Below, piece after piece: positions 15,257 to 24,551 of a stretch of 64,000 nt of DNA. The DNA comes from Pseudonocardia sp. SCN 73-27 (GTDB lineage: Bacteria; Actinomycetota; Actinomycetes; Mycobacteriales; Pseudonocardiaceae), in NCBI GenBank assembly GCA_001725415.1, contig MEGH01000004.1, positions 223,377 through 287,376 of the forward strand, read 5' to 3'. The position numbers and the translations under genes are program-made. The notes beneath the pieces are model-generated. The model was not told where the DNA came from, made no database searches, and saw only the letters and a list, made by a program, of their open reading frames with translations. The first letter of the stretch is position 1. The number at the start of each line of letters is the position of its first letter.

Positions 15257-16858
15257 TCAGTGCATCATGACCGGCGCGCCGGTGCCCGCCGCGTCGTCCT
15301 CCTCGAGCGGTGCCGGCTTGCGCTTGGGCAGCAGCACGAGGGCGACGACGAACGCGACGGCGACGAACGCGAGCGCCCACCAGAAGGTCTGGCCGAACGC
15401 CGTGGCCTGGATCGAGAGGATCTGGGCCTGCACCTCCGGCGGCAGCGCGGCGAGCCCGGCGGGCGATGCGCCCGCTCCGGCGGCCGGGCCGAAGGCCTCG
15501 GTGAGCTTGTTCGTCGCGATGACGTACAGGATGACCGTCATCAGCGCGGTGCCGATCGAGGCGCCGACCTGCTGGGTGATGTTCAGCGTCGTGCTGGCGT
15601 TGGCGATCGAGCGGCGGCGCAGCGTCTGCAGCGCACCGGTGAACGTCGGCATCATCGTGAAGCCCATGCCGACACCCATGACGAACAGCGCGATGCCCAG
15701 GTGCCAGTAGGAGGTGTCGGCCTGCAGGCCGGTCAGCCACCAGAACGAGCCGGCGATGATCGCGAGGCCGACGGGCACGATGCGGCCGACACCGGTGCGG
15801 TCGGCCAGCTGGCCGGCGATGGGCATGGCCAGCATCGCGCCGATGCCCTGCGGTGCCAGCAGCAGGCCGGTGTCGAGCGCGGACTCGAAGCGGACGGTCT
15901 GCAGGTAGATCGGCAGCAGCAGCATCCCGCCGAACACGGCGATGATCATCAGGACCATCGTGACGATCGACGCCGAGAACACCTTGTTGGCGAACAGGCG
16001 CAGGTCGATCAGCGGCTGCGGGGTGCGCAGCGCGTGCCACACGAAACCGGCGAGCAGGACGGCGCCGACGGCCATCGGGGCGATGACCTGGGCGTGGCCG
16101 AAGCCGTGCAGGGCGCCGTACTCGGCGAAGCCGTAGATCAGCAGGGCGAGACCCGGCGAGAGCAGGGCGAGGCCGAGGGCGTCGAGCTTGCTGGCGACGG
16201 CCTTGCCGTCGCGCGGCAGGATGCGCGCGGCGAGGATCAGGCCGAGGATGCCGATCGGCAGGTTGATGAAGAAGATCCAGCGCCACGAGAAGCTGTCGAC
16301 GAGCCAGCCGCCGAGGATCGGGCCGCAGATCGGGCCGAGCAGCATCGGGACGCCGATGATCGACATGACGCGACCGACGCGGTGCGGGCCCGCGGCGCGG
16401 GTCAGGATCGTCATGCCGACGGGCATCAGCATGCCGCCGCCGAGGCCCTGCAGGACGCGGAACACGAGCAGCGACGTGATGTCCCACGCGAAGCCGGCGA
16501 GCACCGAGCCCGCGACGAACAGCGCGATCGAGATCATGTAGAGGCGCTTCGTGCCGAACCGGTCGCCCGCCCACGCGGTGAGGGGGATGACCGTGGCGAG
16601 CGCCAGTGTGTAGCCGGTGGCGATCCACTGGATCGTGGTGAGCTCGACGTTGAAGTCGCGCTGCAGGGTCGGGATCGCGACGCTCACGACGGTCACGTCG
16701 AGGATCGACATGATCGCGCCGATGACGACGACCGAGGCGATGGTAAGGACGCCGCGGTCGAGCTTGTCGGCGTTCTTACCCGTCCCCGGGGCGGTGGGAG
16801 CCGCGGGGTTCGGCTCCTCGGGCAGTGTGCTCTGCCCGGAGTCAGGGGTGGACGACAT
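15257..16858 (-). CDS. DHA2-family multidrug efflux MFS transporter (533 aa)
   Basis: Residues about 35-510 hold about 14 predicted transmembrane helices, the size of drug:H+ antiporter family 2 (EmrB/QacA). Helix 1 carries the motif LDVTVVSVAIPTLQRDF. The loop after helix 2 holds motif A as GDRFGTKR, and motif C appears as GPICGPILGGWL. The N-terminal 30 residues are polar, and the C-terminus is charged (LPKRKPAPLEEDD). With the following TetR gene it forms a pump-repressor pair. Substrate unknown. Confidence 0.92.
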   Translation of the reverse strand: MSSTPDSGQSTLPEEPNPAAPTAPGTGKNADKLDRGVLTIASVVVIGAIMSILDVTVVSVAIPTLQRDFNVELTTIQWIATGYTLALATVIPLTAWAGDRFGTKRLYMISIALFVAGSVLAGFAWDITSLLVFRVLQGLGGGMLMPVGMTILTRAAGPHRVGRVMSIIGVPMLLGPICGPILGGWLVDSFSWRWIFFINLPIGILGLILAARILPRDGKAVASKLDALGLALLSPGLALLIYGFAEYGALHGFGHAQVIAPMAVGAVLLAGFVWHALRTPQPLIDLRLFANKVFSASIVTMVLMIIAVFGGMLLLPIYLQTVRFESALDTGLLLAPQGIGAMLAMPIAGQLADRTGVGRIVPVGLAIIAGSFWWLTGLQADTSYWHLGIALFVMGVGMGFTMMPTFTGALQTLRRRSIANASTTLNITQQVGASIGTALMTVILYVIATNKLTEAFGPAAGAGASPAGLAALPPEVQAQILSIQATAFGQTFWWALAFVAVAFVVALVLLPKRKPAPLEEDDAAGTGAPVMMH

Positions 16859-16945
16859 GGTCTCCTCTTAAGCGGAAGGACTCTCTCCGGATGGACCGTA
16901 GCGGGGTCGGGTGAACGAGAGCCAACGGGTTTTCCGTGGCCTCGG

Positions 16946-18553
16946 TCACGATCCGGTTGAACAAGGGTCGGAAATGGGTACGGGCGGGGGCTCGTCGGCG
17001 CCGTCCGTGGCCACGGTGTCACGGAGTGCGATCGCGGCGATGACCGCGATCGCCGCGGCCACCACCGCTGCGGCGCCCGAGGTGAGCTGCAGCCCGCTCA
17101 CGAACGACTCGCGGGCGGTGGCCAGCAGGGCGTCGGCCGTGGGGCCCGGCAGGCCGCCCGCCACGGAGACCGCGCCGCCCAGGGTGTCGCGCGCCGCGGC
17201 TGCGGCCTCGGAGGGCAGCCCGGCCGGCAGGCCCGTCGCCACCCCCGCACGGTAGATCGCTGCACCGACACTCCCGAGCGCCGCGATGCCCAGCGCCCCG
17301 CCCAGCTCGGCGGCGGTCTCGGAGACACCCGACGCCGCGCCCGCCTTCTCCTCCGGCGCCGAGCCGACCACCATCTCCGTGGTCAGCCCGAACACCGGGC
17401 CCATCCCGACGGACACGACCACCGACGCCACGACGAGCACGGCCAGTCCGTCGTGGACGCCGACCAGGGTGAGCATGCCCAGCCCAGCTGCGGCGGCACC
17501 CAGGCCGGCGGCGACGACCGTCGAGGCGCGGAAGCGGGCGACGATGCGCGGCCCGAGCTGCGAGCCGAGCACGAACCCGGCCGCCGACGGCACCGACCAC
17601 AGCCCCGCCTGCAGCGGTGAGAGGCCGAGGACGAGCTGCAGGTACTGCCCGATGAACAGGAAGTAGCCGACCATCACGAAGATCGCGAGGAAGTTGACCA
17701 GCAGCGCGCTGCGGAACGCGCGGATGCGGAACAGACCGACGTCGAGCATCGGGTCGGTGAGCCGGCGCTGCCGGCGCCACCACGCGAGGCCGACGACCGT
17801 GCCGCCGACGACGAGCGCCACCGACAGCGCGCTCACGCCGTCCTGGACGAGCTCCTTGAGCCCGCCGACGACGGCCAGCAGCGCGACGATCGACATGACG
17901 ACGCTGCGCAGGTCGAGACGCCCGGCGCCCGGGTCGCGGTACTCGGGCAGGAGGCGCGGGCCGACCACGAGCAGCGCGCCCATCACGGGCAGGGCCAGCA
18001 GGAACACCGCGCCCCACCAGAACGCCTCCAGCACCAGCCCGCCCAGCACCGGGCCGATCGCGCTGCCCGCGGAGAACGCGCTGATCCACACCCCGACCGC
18101 GAGCGAGCGCTGTTTCGGGTCGGTGAACATCGCGAAGATCAGCGACAGCGTCGACGGCGCCACGGTCGCGCCCGCGATCCCCAGGAGCGCGCGGCTGACG
18201 ATGAGCATCTCCGGCGTCGTGGAGAACGCAGCCAGCACCGACACGGCGCCGAACGCGGCCGCGCCGATGAGCAGCAGCCGGCGGCGGCCGATGCGGTCGC
18301 CGAGCGTGCCCATCGTGACCAGGGCGCCCGCGACCATGAAGCCGTAGACGTCGATGATCCACAGCAGCTGGGTGCTGCTGGGGCGGAGGTCCTCGGTCAG
18401 CTGCGGCACCGCGAGGTGCAGCACCGTGAGGTCCATGACGTAGAGCAGACAGGCCAGCGAGAGCACGGCGAGGCCGACCCACTCGCGGCGGCCGGCGCGG
18501 CGGGGCGCCGTGGTCGCGGGTCGGTCGCCACCACCACGAGCGGGCGTGTCCAT
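16946..18553 (-). CDS. DHA2-family MFS transporter, LfrA/SmvA-like (535 aa)
   Basis: A 14-helix efflux transporter with motif D1-type MDLTVLHLAVPQLTEDL in helix 1, GTLGDRIGRRR (motif A) after helix 2, and IGPVLGGLVLEAFWW (motif C) in helix 5. The sequence resembles LfrA/SmvA-type quaternary ammonium and drug pumps of actinomycetes. It runs leftward 87 bp upstream of the first pump gene. The two share direction and family but differ greatly in sequence, so they are not a recent duplication. Confidence 0.91.
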   Translation of the reverse strand: MDTPARGGGDRPATTAPRRAGRREWVGLAVLSLACLLYVMDLTVLHLAVPQLTEDLRPSSTQLLWIIDVYGFMVAGALVTMGTLGDRIGRRRLLLIGAAAFGAVSVLAAFSTTPEMLIVSRALLGIAGATVAPSTLSLIFAMFTDPKQRSLAVGVWISAFSAGSAIGPVLGGLVLEAFWWGAVFLLALPVMGALLVVGPRLLPEYRDPGAGRLDLRSVVMSIVALLAVVGGLKELVQDGVSALSVALVVGGTVVGLAWWRRQRRLTDPMLDVGLFRIRAFRSALLVNFLAIFVMVGYFLFIGQYLQLVLGLSPLQAGLWSVPSAAGFVLGSQLGPRIVARFRASTVVAAGLGAAAAGLGMLTLVGVHDGLAVLVVASVVVSVGMGPVFGLTTEMVVGSAPEEKAGAASGVSETAAELGGALGIAALGSVGAAIYRAGVATGLPAGLPSEAAAAARDTLGGAVSVAGGLPGPTADALLATARESFVSGLQLTSGAAAVVAAAIAVIAAIALRDTVATDGADEPPPVPISDPCSTGS

Positions 18554-18695
18554 GGGTCGGTCCCTCCGGGAGCTGCGGAGCTCGGTCGAAAGCTCTGACG
18601 ACCGGCACTCCCGGAACTCATCGCCGCGGCCGCCGTGGATGTCACGCGGCTGGCCGTGACGCGCACCTCACCAGGGGGCGTCCGACGGACATCCC

Positions 18696-19412
18696 CTAGC
18701 GGCGCAGGTCGAGCAGCTGCTCGTAGAACCCGCCGATCTCGCGCTCCCGGTCGACCAGGTGGACCTCGAGGATCCAGTGGCAGACCCTGCCCGACCTGTC
18801 GGTGCGGCGCATGGGATGCGGGTTCCCGGGCGCGATGTAGCTCTCGATGCGCTCGCCGTCGACGAGCTCGTGGGGGAACTCGCCGACGAGGTGCCCGCTG
18901 TGGGCGCCGCCGAACTCCCAGCCCACCTTCTCCGTCAGCTCGCACACGTGGGCGTACAGCTCGGCACCGGTGACGTCGGGGTGGGAGTCGAAGAACTCGG
19001 CGCCGGCACGCCACACCGTCTCGAGGTCGTCGCGCAGCCGCGCCTTCACCGGGTCGTGGCCCAGGACGTAGGTGCGGCCGAAGTCGGCCTCCCACTCGAC
19101 GAAGATCGGCCCGAAGTCGAGGAAGACGATGTCGTCGTCGCCGATGGCGCGATCGGGCGGGTTGGCCCTGAACGGGTGCAGGGTGTTGGGGCCGGAGCGG
19201 ACGATCCGCTTGTGCCAGTGGCGGTCCACGCCGAACATGTCGGCCGCGAGGTCGCGGACGCGGTCGCTGATCGCCGACTCGGTGACGCCTGCCTCGATCA
19301 GGCCGCGGGCGGCCACCTCGTCGAACAGGGCGACGGCCTTCTCCTCGGCCGCGACCAGCTCGGCGGCGCGGCGGTCCTCGGCGATCGCGCCGTCGGTGAT
19401 GTCGGTGCGCAC
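18696..19412 (-). CDS. M24-family (creatinase/aminopeptidase P-like) metallohydrolase
   Basis: 238 residues from a GTG at 19410-19412 with GGAG upstream. Only the 'pita-bread' catalytic domain is present. Candidate metal ligands sit in FLDFGPIF and EADFGRTY (two Asp), GAHSGHLVG (His), and WILEVHLV (Glu). Such stand-alone M24 proteins can be peptidases or act on other amide bonds. The upstream in-frame extension overlaps the HAD gene region and is not supported. Confidence 0.85.
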   Translation of the reverse strand: MRTDITDGAIAEDRRAAELVAAEEKAVALFDEVAARGLIEAGVTESAISDRVRDLAADMFGVDRHWHKRIVRSGPNTLHPFRANPPDRAIGDDDIVFLDFGPIFVEWEADFGRTYVLGHDPVKARLRDDLETVWRAGAEFFDSHPDVTGAELYAHVCELTEKVGWEFGGAHSGHLVGEFPHELVDGERIESYIAPGNPHPMRRTDRSGRVCHWILEVHLVDREREIGGFYEQLLDLRR

Positions 19413-19488
19413 GTGCTCACTCCCCGTCGGTGGTGCGGTGTCCTCGCGGCTCGGCCCCCGGCCCCGGGACGGCACGACAGCAGCGAGT

Positions 19489-20181
19489 CTAGGCGGGCGG
19501 CAGGGCGAGAAGGCCCGCGACGACCTCGTCGAGCCCCCCGGCGACGACGTGCGGGGCGAGCACCGTGTCGGGGACCCGGCCCTCCAGCCGCAGGCACAGG
19601 CCGCCGACCAGCCCGGCCGACATCGCACCGTGCACGTCCCACGAGTGCACGGCGACCAGCGCCGTCGCCTCGGGCGGTGAGCCGACCCGTGCACACGCCC
19701 ACTCGTAGACGCGCGGTGGCGGCTTGAACGAGCCGAGCTCCTCGCACGAGTGCACCCCGGCGAGCAGGTCACCGACGCCGGCCGCGGCAAGCGCGTCGCC
19801 CGCCACCCGGGCGGAGCCGTGGGTGAAGGCGTGGGCGGGCACGCCCGCGTCGGCGAGCAGCCGGAACGCGGCGGGCACGTCGGGGTGCACGGGCAGCGTC
19901 GCGAAGCCGTCGAGGACGTGCGCCACCTGCGCGTCGGTGAGGTCCGGGCCGCTGGTGCGGCGCAGCATGTCCGCGGCCACGGCCCGGAACGGCGGCGCTC
20001 CGCCCGCGAGGGTCAGGGCCATGCCGTGGTGCAGCAGCCGGGCGAAGAACAGGTCGAGGTCCGACTCCGGCCGCCCGATCCCGGCGAACCGGGGCCGCAG
20101 CGCGTCGAGCTGCAGGCAGGTCTCGAACACGTCGAAGAGGACGACGCCGGGGCGCCGGGCAGGGGCGGTCACGGTCCGCAT
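19489..20181 (-). CDS. HAD-superfamily hydrolase, 2-haloacid dehalogenase type II-like
   Basis: 230 residues from the ATG at 20179-20181, preceded by a GGAG site. Motif I is VVLFDVFETC, with the nucleophilic Asp but Cys where type II dehalogenases usually have Leu. Motif II is AFTHGSARV, motif III Lys lies in LGSFKPPPRVYEWA, and motif IV in AVHSWDVHGAMSAG. This arrangement is that of type II haloacid dehalogenases, although many family members have other substrates. It is transcribed leftward upstream of the M24 gene with a 76-bp gap. Confidence 0.84.
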   Translation of the reverse strand: MRTVTAPARRPGVVLFDVFETCLQLDALRPRFAGIGRPESDLDLFFARLLHHGMALTLAGGAPPFRAVAADMLRRTSGPDLTDAQVAHVLDGFATLPVHPDVPAAFRLLADAGVPAHAFTHGSARVAGDALAAAGVGDLLAGVHSCEELGSFKPPPRVYEWACARVGSPPEATALVAVHSWDVHGAMSAGLVGGLCLRLEGRVPDTVLAPHVVAGGLDEVVAGLLALPPA

Positions 20182-20290
20182 GCTCCAGGACACCGCCGCC
20201 CTCGCACAACGCACCTCCTCGCACGGCACGAGGATGCTCCGCGCGCGCAGCCGCAGGCACTCAGCGGCGGACGCGGGTGAGCATCGGGGG

Positions 20291-20577
20291 ATGACCGACC
20301 AGGTGGTGCTCGTGACGGGTGCGGCGCGGGGGACCGGGCCGGCGCCGGCCCGTGGCTTCCTCGCCGCGGGCGACACCGTCGTCGCTGCGGACCGTGACTG
20401 GGCGTCCCCGCCGTCGCGGGGGATCCGCGAGAGCGGGCGCGGGGGAGCAGTCGTCATGGTCTCGGCGTCCGGGTCGGCGACGACCCGCCAGGACGACGGC
20501 AGCCGGCGTGCGCCGCAGGAGGATCCGCGCAACCAGCCCTACGAGGCGTCGAAGGCGGCGGTCGACTCCGGGAGGCC
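20291..20577 (+). pseudogene. remnant of a short-chain dehydrogenase/reductase
   Basis: From the ATG at 20291 the translation starts like an SDR (DQVVLVTGAARGTGPAPARG, then GDTVVAADRDW). It then jumps to a late-SDR segment (GGAVVMVSASGSA) and the catalytic-loop-like NQPYEASKAAV. About 70-80 central residues, including the NAG motif, are missing, and the homology ends right after the YxxxK. The frame then runs into antisense of the CoA-transferase gene. This is an internally deleted, 3'-truncated SDR gene. Confidence 0.7.
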
Positions 20578-20590
20578 GGGAGGTGGAGCC

Positions 20591-21841
20591 TCAGATCGCC
20601 CCGGCCGCCCGCAGCCGCGCGATCCGCTCGTCGGACATCCCGCCGAAGGAGCGCAGCAGCATGTCGGTGTGCTCGCCGACGCGCGGGGCGATCCCGCGTG
20701 GGTCGGCGGGGGTGCGGCCGAGTTTGATCGGGGTGCCGAGCATCCGCAGCTCGCCCAGCTCGGGGTACTCGACGTCGACGATCATGTCGCGGGCGGCGGT
20801 GTGCGGGTCGGCGACGATCTCGTCGACGCTCTTGATGGCCGACAGCGGCACGTGGTCGGCGGCCATCTCCTCGAGCTCGGCCTTGGTGCGCTCCGCGAAC
20901 CAGCCCTCCAGCAGCGGGTGCACGCGCTTGGCGTAGGTGTCGGCGTCGAACCGCTTGCTCATCGTGTCGATCTCGGGGTCCTGCGCGAGCTCCGGCTGCC
21001 CGAACATCTCGCAGGTCAGGCGCCAGAACTTGTCGGTGTAGCCGCCGAAGAAGACGTAGCCGTCGGCACACGGGTAGAGCTCGTACGGCCGGACGAAGGG
21101 GTGGGCGTTGCCCAGCGGGGACGCCACCTTCTTCTCGACGGTGTAGGACACCACCGTCGACTCGGTCAGCGTCATCACCGAATCCTGCTGGGAGACGTCG
21201 ACGAGCTGGCCCTCGCCGGTGTGCTCGGCGTGGCGCAGTGCCGCGAGGGTGCCGATGACGGCGTACATCGTGGCCGCCATGTCGCCGATGATCGTGCCGA
21301 CCCGCACGGGTGGCCGGTCAGGGTAGCCGTTCTGGGCCCACAGCCCGCCGGTGGCCTGCGCGCTGTTGTCGTAGGCGGGGCGGCGGCGGTAGGGGCCGGT
21401 CTGGCCGTAGCCGGAGATCGCGGTGTAGACCAGCCGTGGGTTGACCGCGCGCAGGTTGGCCTCGCCGACGCCGAGCTTGTCCATGACCCCGGCGCGGAAG
21501 TTCTCCACCAGGACGTCGGACCGTGCGACGAGCTCGCGCAGGACCTCCTTGCCCTCGTCGGTGGACAGGTCGAGGGTCAGTCCGAGCTTGTGCCGGTTGT
21601 ACTGCGCGAAGTAGGCGCTGAACCGGCCGTCGGTGTCGTCGGCGTCGCCGAGGAAGGGCGGGAAGTCGCGCGCGTAGTCGGGTTCCTTCGGATTCTCGAT
21701 CTTGATGACGGTGGCACCGAGGTCCGCGAGGATCATCGAGCAGAAGGGGCCGGCGACGACCCGGGTGATGTCCAGGACGACCACCCCTGACAGCGGCCTG
21801 CGGCCCGCGGCAGGGTCCGGATCGCCTGCGCTCCTGTCCAT
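20591..21841 (-). CDS. CaiB/BaiF family (class III) CoA-transferase
   Basis: 416 residues from the ATG at 21839-21841, with GGAGG 5 bp upstream. Family features are LSGVVVLDITRVVAGPFCSM near the N-terminus, TVIKIENPKEPD, the catalytic-region AYDNSAQATGGL (residue Asp in YDN), and DVSQQDSVMTL. Such enzymes move CoA between carboxylic acids. The gene diverges from the PucR-type regulator with a candidate operator between. It probably activates an acid made or used by the nearby Hyu-type enzyme. The much longer ORF in this frame is spurious. Confidence 0.9.
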   Translation of the reverse strand: MDRSAGDPDPAAGRRPLSGVVVLDITRVVAGPFCSMILADLGATVIKIENPKEPDYARDFPPFLGDADDTDGRFSAYFAQYNRHKLGLTLDLSTDEGKEVLRELVARSDVLVENFRAGVMDKLGVGEANLRAVNPRLVYTAISGYGQTGPYRRRPAYDNSAQATGGLWAQNGYPDRPPVRVGTIIGDMAATMYAVIGTLAALRHAEHTGEGQLVDVSQQDSVMTLTESTVVSYTVEKKVASPLGNAHPFVRPYELYPCADGYVFFGGYTDKFWRLTCEMFGQPELAQDPEIDTMSKRFDADTYAKRVHPLLEGWFAERTKAELEEMAADHVPLSAIKSVDEIVADPHTAARDMIVDVEYPELGELRMLGTPIKLGRTPADPRGIAPRVGEHTDMLLRSFGGMSDERIARLRAAGAI

Positions 21842-21913
21842 TCCGCCTCCGCCCGGTGACCGTTTTCCACTCGACGACCGCGCAACCGTAAGGGCGGGCG
21901 GCGGGCGGGGTGT

Positions 21914-21930
21914 ATGGGTGATCCGCCCAT
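21914..21930. promoter_or_regulatory. candidate operator, site 1 (RTGGKKRATCSGCCCAY)
   Basis: ATGGGTGATCCGCCCAT is a 17-bp imperfect palindrome between the divergent CoA-transferase and PucR-type genes. It matches two more sites (24066-24082 and 24099-24115) upstream of the hyu operon, with TGG, ATC and GCCCA invariant. A CACAGATGTG block at 21969-21978 also has a reverse-complement counterpart at 24091-24102. The likeliest binder is the adjacent PucR-type protein. Confidence 0.6.
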
Positions 21931-22021
21931 AGCTCTGCGCTCTCGCGTGGGTTCTCTGTGTTGCGGAGCACAGATGTGTGTCAGATTGTGGGTGGGTACC
22001 CCCGACCGCGCGGAGGCGACG

Positions 22022-24037
22022 TTGCCACTCACCGGGACCGTCCGGACGACCGAGCTGCAGCAGCCCCGGCTGCCCGAGCCGATCACCGATCGGGACACCG
22101 GTCGCGAGGTGGCGGTCCCGCACCGGATGTCGGTCGACGGGGTGCTGGCGCTGCTGCGGTCGATCCGCGCGGACTCCGGGCCCGGTCGCGGGGTGGCGGG
22201 CCTGCTCGCCCCCGAGGACCTGCCGTCGGAGGTGCTCGCCCTGCTCGAGGACGAGGTCCTGCGAGTACAGGGGACGGTGACGCGGCTGGCCCGGCGCGAG
22301 CACGAGCTGTCGGCGCTGTTCTCCTCGGCGCGCGAGCTCGCCGAGGAGCGCGAGCCGACCCTGCTGCTGCGCCGGCTGGTGCAGCGCGCCTTCGACCTGC
22401 TGGGCACCGATGTCGCCTACGTGGCGTCGTTCGAGCAGCCCAGCGGGGTGCTCGTCATCCACGAGGCCGTCGGCTCGGTGACCCCGGAGCTGATGGGGGT
22501 GCGGGTGCCGCCGGGCAAGGGGCTGGCGATGAAGGTCGCGCAGAGCCGTGCGGCCTGCCGCAGCACCCGCTACATGCAGGACCACGGCATCGACCACGAC
22601 GACGAGGTCGACGCGGTCATCGACGGCGAGGGCATCGTGTCCATGATCGGCGTGCCCATGCTGGCGGGCGACGACGTCGTCGGCGTGCTCGTCGCGGCGA
22701 ACCGGTCGATGCGCACGTTCTCGACCGAGGAGATCGCGCTGCTCTCGGCCTTCGCCGACCACGCGTCGGTGGTGCTGCAGACGGCGCGGCTGCTCGACGA
22801 CGCGGTCGCGTCGGCCGCCGCGGCGGAGCAGGCGTGCGCCGAGCTGACCCGCCAGACCTCGGCGATGGAGCGGACGGCCGCGGTGCACTCCGAGCTGACC
22901 GCGGCGGTGCTGCGCGGCGGCAATGCGCAGGAGGTGGCCGACATACTCGGCGGCGTGCTGCGCCGGCGCATCACGATCCTCGACCGGCGCGGTACCCCGC
23001 TCGCCGACTCCGGCGGGCGGGCCGCGGCAGCCGCGGAACCGCTCGAGGACGGCGAGGAGCACACCGGCTTCCCGACGGCGATCCGCGCCGCGTTGCGGGA
23101 GAGCCGCCGCACCGGGCAGTGCGTGCCGTTGCGCGAGGATGCGTCCGGGCTCGCCGTCGCCGTGGTGGCGGGGGAGTCGCTGATGGGTGCGATCCTGGTC
23201 GACGACGGCGAGATCGCCCTGACCCCGGCCGACCGGCGGACCGTCGAGCGCGCCAGCCAGATCGTCGCCCTGCTGACGCTGCGCCAGGAGGCGGTCGCCG
23301 ACGCCGAGGAGCGCGTGCGCGGCGAGCTGGTGTCCGACCTGCTCGGGGCGCGGTCGGTGTACCGCCACGAGCTGCTGCTGCGGGCCCGCTCGCGCGGCAT
23401 CCGCATCGACGAGCTGCGCACCCCGGTCGTGGTGATCGTCGAACCGGAGTACCGCCGCGCCGCCCTGCGTGCCGCCCACGACATCGTCCCCGGCGGGTTG
23501 GCGGGCGAGCACGAGGGCACGGTCGTCGTGCTGGTGTCGGAGGGGCCCGGCGCGGCGGCGGACCTCGTCCGCACCCGGTTGTCGGCGACGCTGGGCTGCC
23601 CGCTGCTCGTCGTCGCCGGGCCGGCGGGAACGCCGGAGTCGCTGGCCGACCGGTTCGACCTGGCACGGCGCTGCGCCCGGCTGCTCGGCGCGCTCGGGCG
23701 GACCGACACCGCGGCCACCACCGACGGCTACGCCCCCTACCTGGCGCTGTTCGGCTCGGGCCGCGAGGACCTGGGCGCGTTCATCGAACAGACCCTCGGG
23801 CCGGTCATCGAGTGGGACGCCGAGCGCGGCACCGACCTCGTCGCGACGCTGCTGGGCTTCGTCGAGGCCAACGCGAGCCCGACGAAGACGGCGCGCAACC
23901 TCGGCCTGCACACCAACACCGTCCTGCAGCGCCTCGACCGGATCACGACGTTGCTCGGCGAGTCCTGGCGCGACGCCGAGCCCCTCTTCCGGATATCCAT
24001 CGCCGCGCGGCTGCACCAACTCGCCGCGGTCGTGTGA
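22022..24037 (+). CDS. PucR/CdaR-family transcriptional regulator with GAF domain
   Basis: 671 residues if started at the TTG 22022, which has GGAGG 5 bp before it. In-frame ATGs at 21914 and 21974 would lengthen it but would overlap the candidate operator. Residues about 110-255 form a GAF sensor domain (LLRRLVQRAFDLLGTDVAYV ... VSMIGVPMLAGDDVVGVLVA). A second, less conserved sensory and linker part follows. The C-terminus is the PucR helix-turn-helix (TLLGFVEANASPTKTARNLG, LHTNTVLQRLDRI). It is flanked by a divergent CoA-transferase and the downstream hyu operon, which it probably controls. Confidence 0.88.
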   Translation: MPLTGTVRTTELQQPRLPEPITDRDTGREVAVPHRMSVDGVLALLRSIRADSGPGRGVAGLLAPEDLPSEVLALLEDEVLRVQGTVTRLARREHELSALFSSARELAEEREPTLLLRRLVQRAFDLLGTDVAYVASFEQPSGVLVIHEAVGSVTPELMGVRVPPGKGLAMKVAQSRAACRSTRYMQDHGIDHDDEVDAVIDGEGIVSMIGVPMLAGDDVVGVLVAANRSMRTFSTEEIALLSAFADHASVVLQTARLLDDAVASAAAAEQACAELTRQTSAMERTAAVHSELTAAVLRGGNAQEVADILGGVLRRRITILDRRGTPLADSGGRAAAAAEPLEDGEEHTGFPTAIRAALRESRRTGQCVPLREDASGLAVAVVAGESLMGAILVDDGEIALTPADRRTVERASQIVALLTLRQEAVADAEERVRGELVSDLLGARSVYRHELLLRARSRGIRIDELRTPVVVIVEPEYRRAALRAAHDIVPGGLAGEHEGTVVVLVSEGPGAAADLVRTRLSATLGCPLLVVAGPAGTPESLADRFDLARRCARLLGALGRTDTAATTDGYAPYLALFGSGREDLGAFIEQTLGPVIEWDAERGTDLVATLLGFVEANASPTKTARNLGLHTNTVLQRLDRITTLLGESWRDAEPLFRISIAARLHQLAAVV

Positions 24038-24065
24038 ACGCGGATTCCCCTGGTCGGAGAGCGCC

Positions 24066-24115
24066 ATGGGGAATCGGCCCACCCCCTCCGCCACATCTGT
24101 GGTGGATCGGCCCAT
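24066..24115. promoter_or_regulatory. candidate operators, sites 2 and 3, upstream of the hyu operon
   Basis: ATGGGGAATCGGCCCAC (24066-24082) and GTGGTGGATCGGCCCAT (24099-24115) match site 1. They are spaced 33 bp, about three helical turns, which suits cooperative binding. The palindrome CCACATCTGTGG (24091-24102) overlaps the start of site 3. They lie 157-206 bp before the first gene of the operon. Confidence 0.6.
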
Positions 24116-24271
24116 GGCCGGTTCGGTGAGCGTCGCCATATGGTCCGGCTCACACGGCGTTCTCCCTGGCACCGGACCGGTAGGCCCGATCCGACACCTG
24201 TCGGCACCGAGAGAACGACGAGTCACCGCCGGAAGTCGACCAGGTCGAGTACACGACAAGAGGAGGACGAC

Positions 24272-24523
24272 GTGACAGACGGACCCAGCGTGGCGCCCGG
24301 GCTCAGCGTCGAGCGCGAGGACGTCTCCGAGGACGAGCTGCGTGAGCTGGGGGTCGACACCTCCGGGGCGCCGGCCTCGGACTTCAAGCGGTACCCGGTC
24401 CTCTCGGAGGGCGGCTGGTACATCGTGATCAAGAATCAGAAGACCATGGAGACGGTGCACCGCAAGAAGTGGACGCTGCTCGGTCCCATCAAGCTGGTCA
24501 CCGACGGTCTGCACATCGCCTGA
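24272..24523 (+). CDS. small protein (83 aa), candidate third subunit of the Hyu-type enzyme
   Basis: GTG start with AGGAGG 5 bp upstream; upstream in-frame residues are not supported. The N-terminal half is acidic (VEREDVSEDELRELGVDT). The C-terminal half is basic and beta-like (YPVLSEGGWYIVIKNQK, then HRKKWTLLGPIKLV). I do not recognise a family. It sits 28 bp before the HyuA-type gene. Acetone and acetophenone carboxylases, which are built on HyuA/HyuB-type subunits, also have small extra subunits, so this may be a structural subunit. Assignment is by position only. Confidence 0.6.
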   Translation: MTDGPSVAPGLSVEREDVSEDELRELGVDTSGAPASDFKRYPVLSEGGWYIVIKNQKTMETVHRKKWTLLGPIKLVTDGLHIA

Positions 24524-24551
24524 CATCCACGACGAGAGGAGCGGCATCTCA

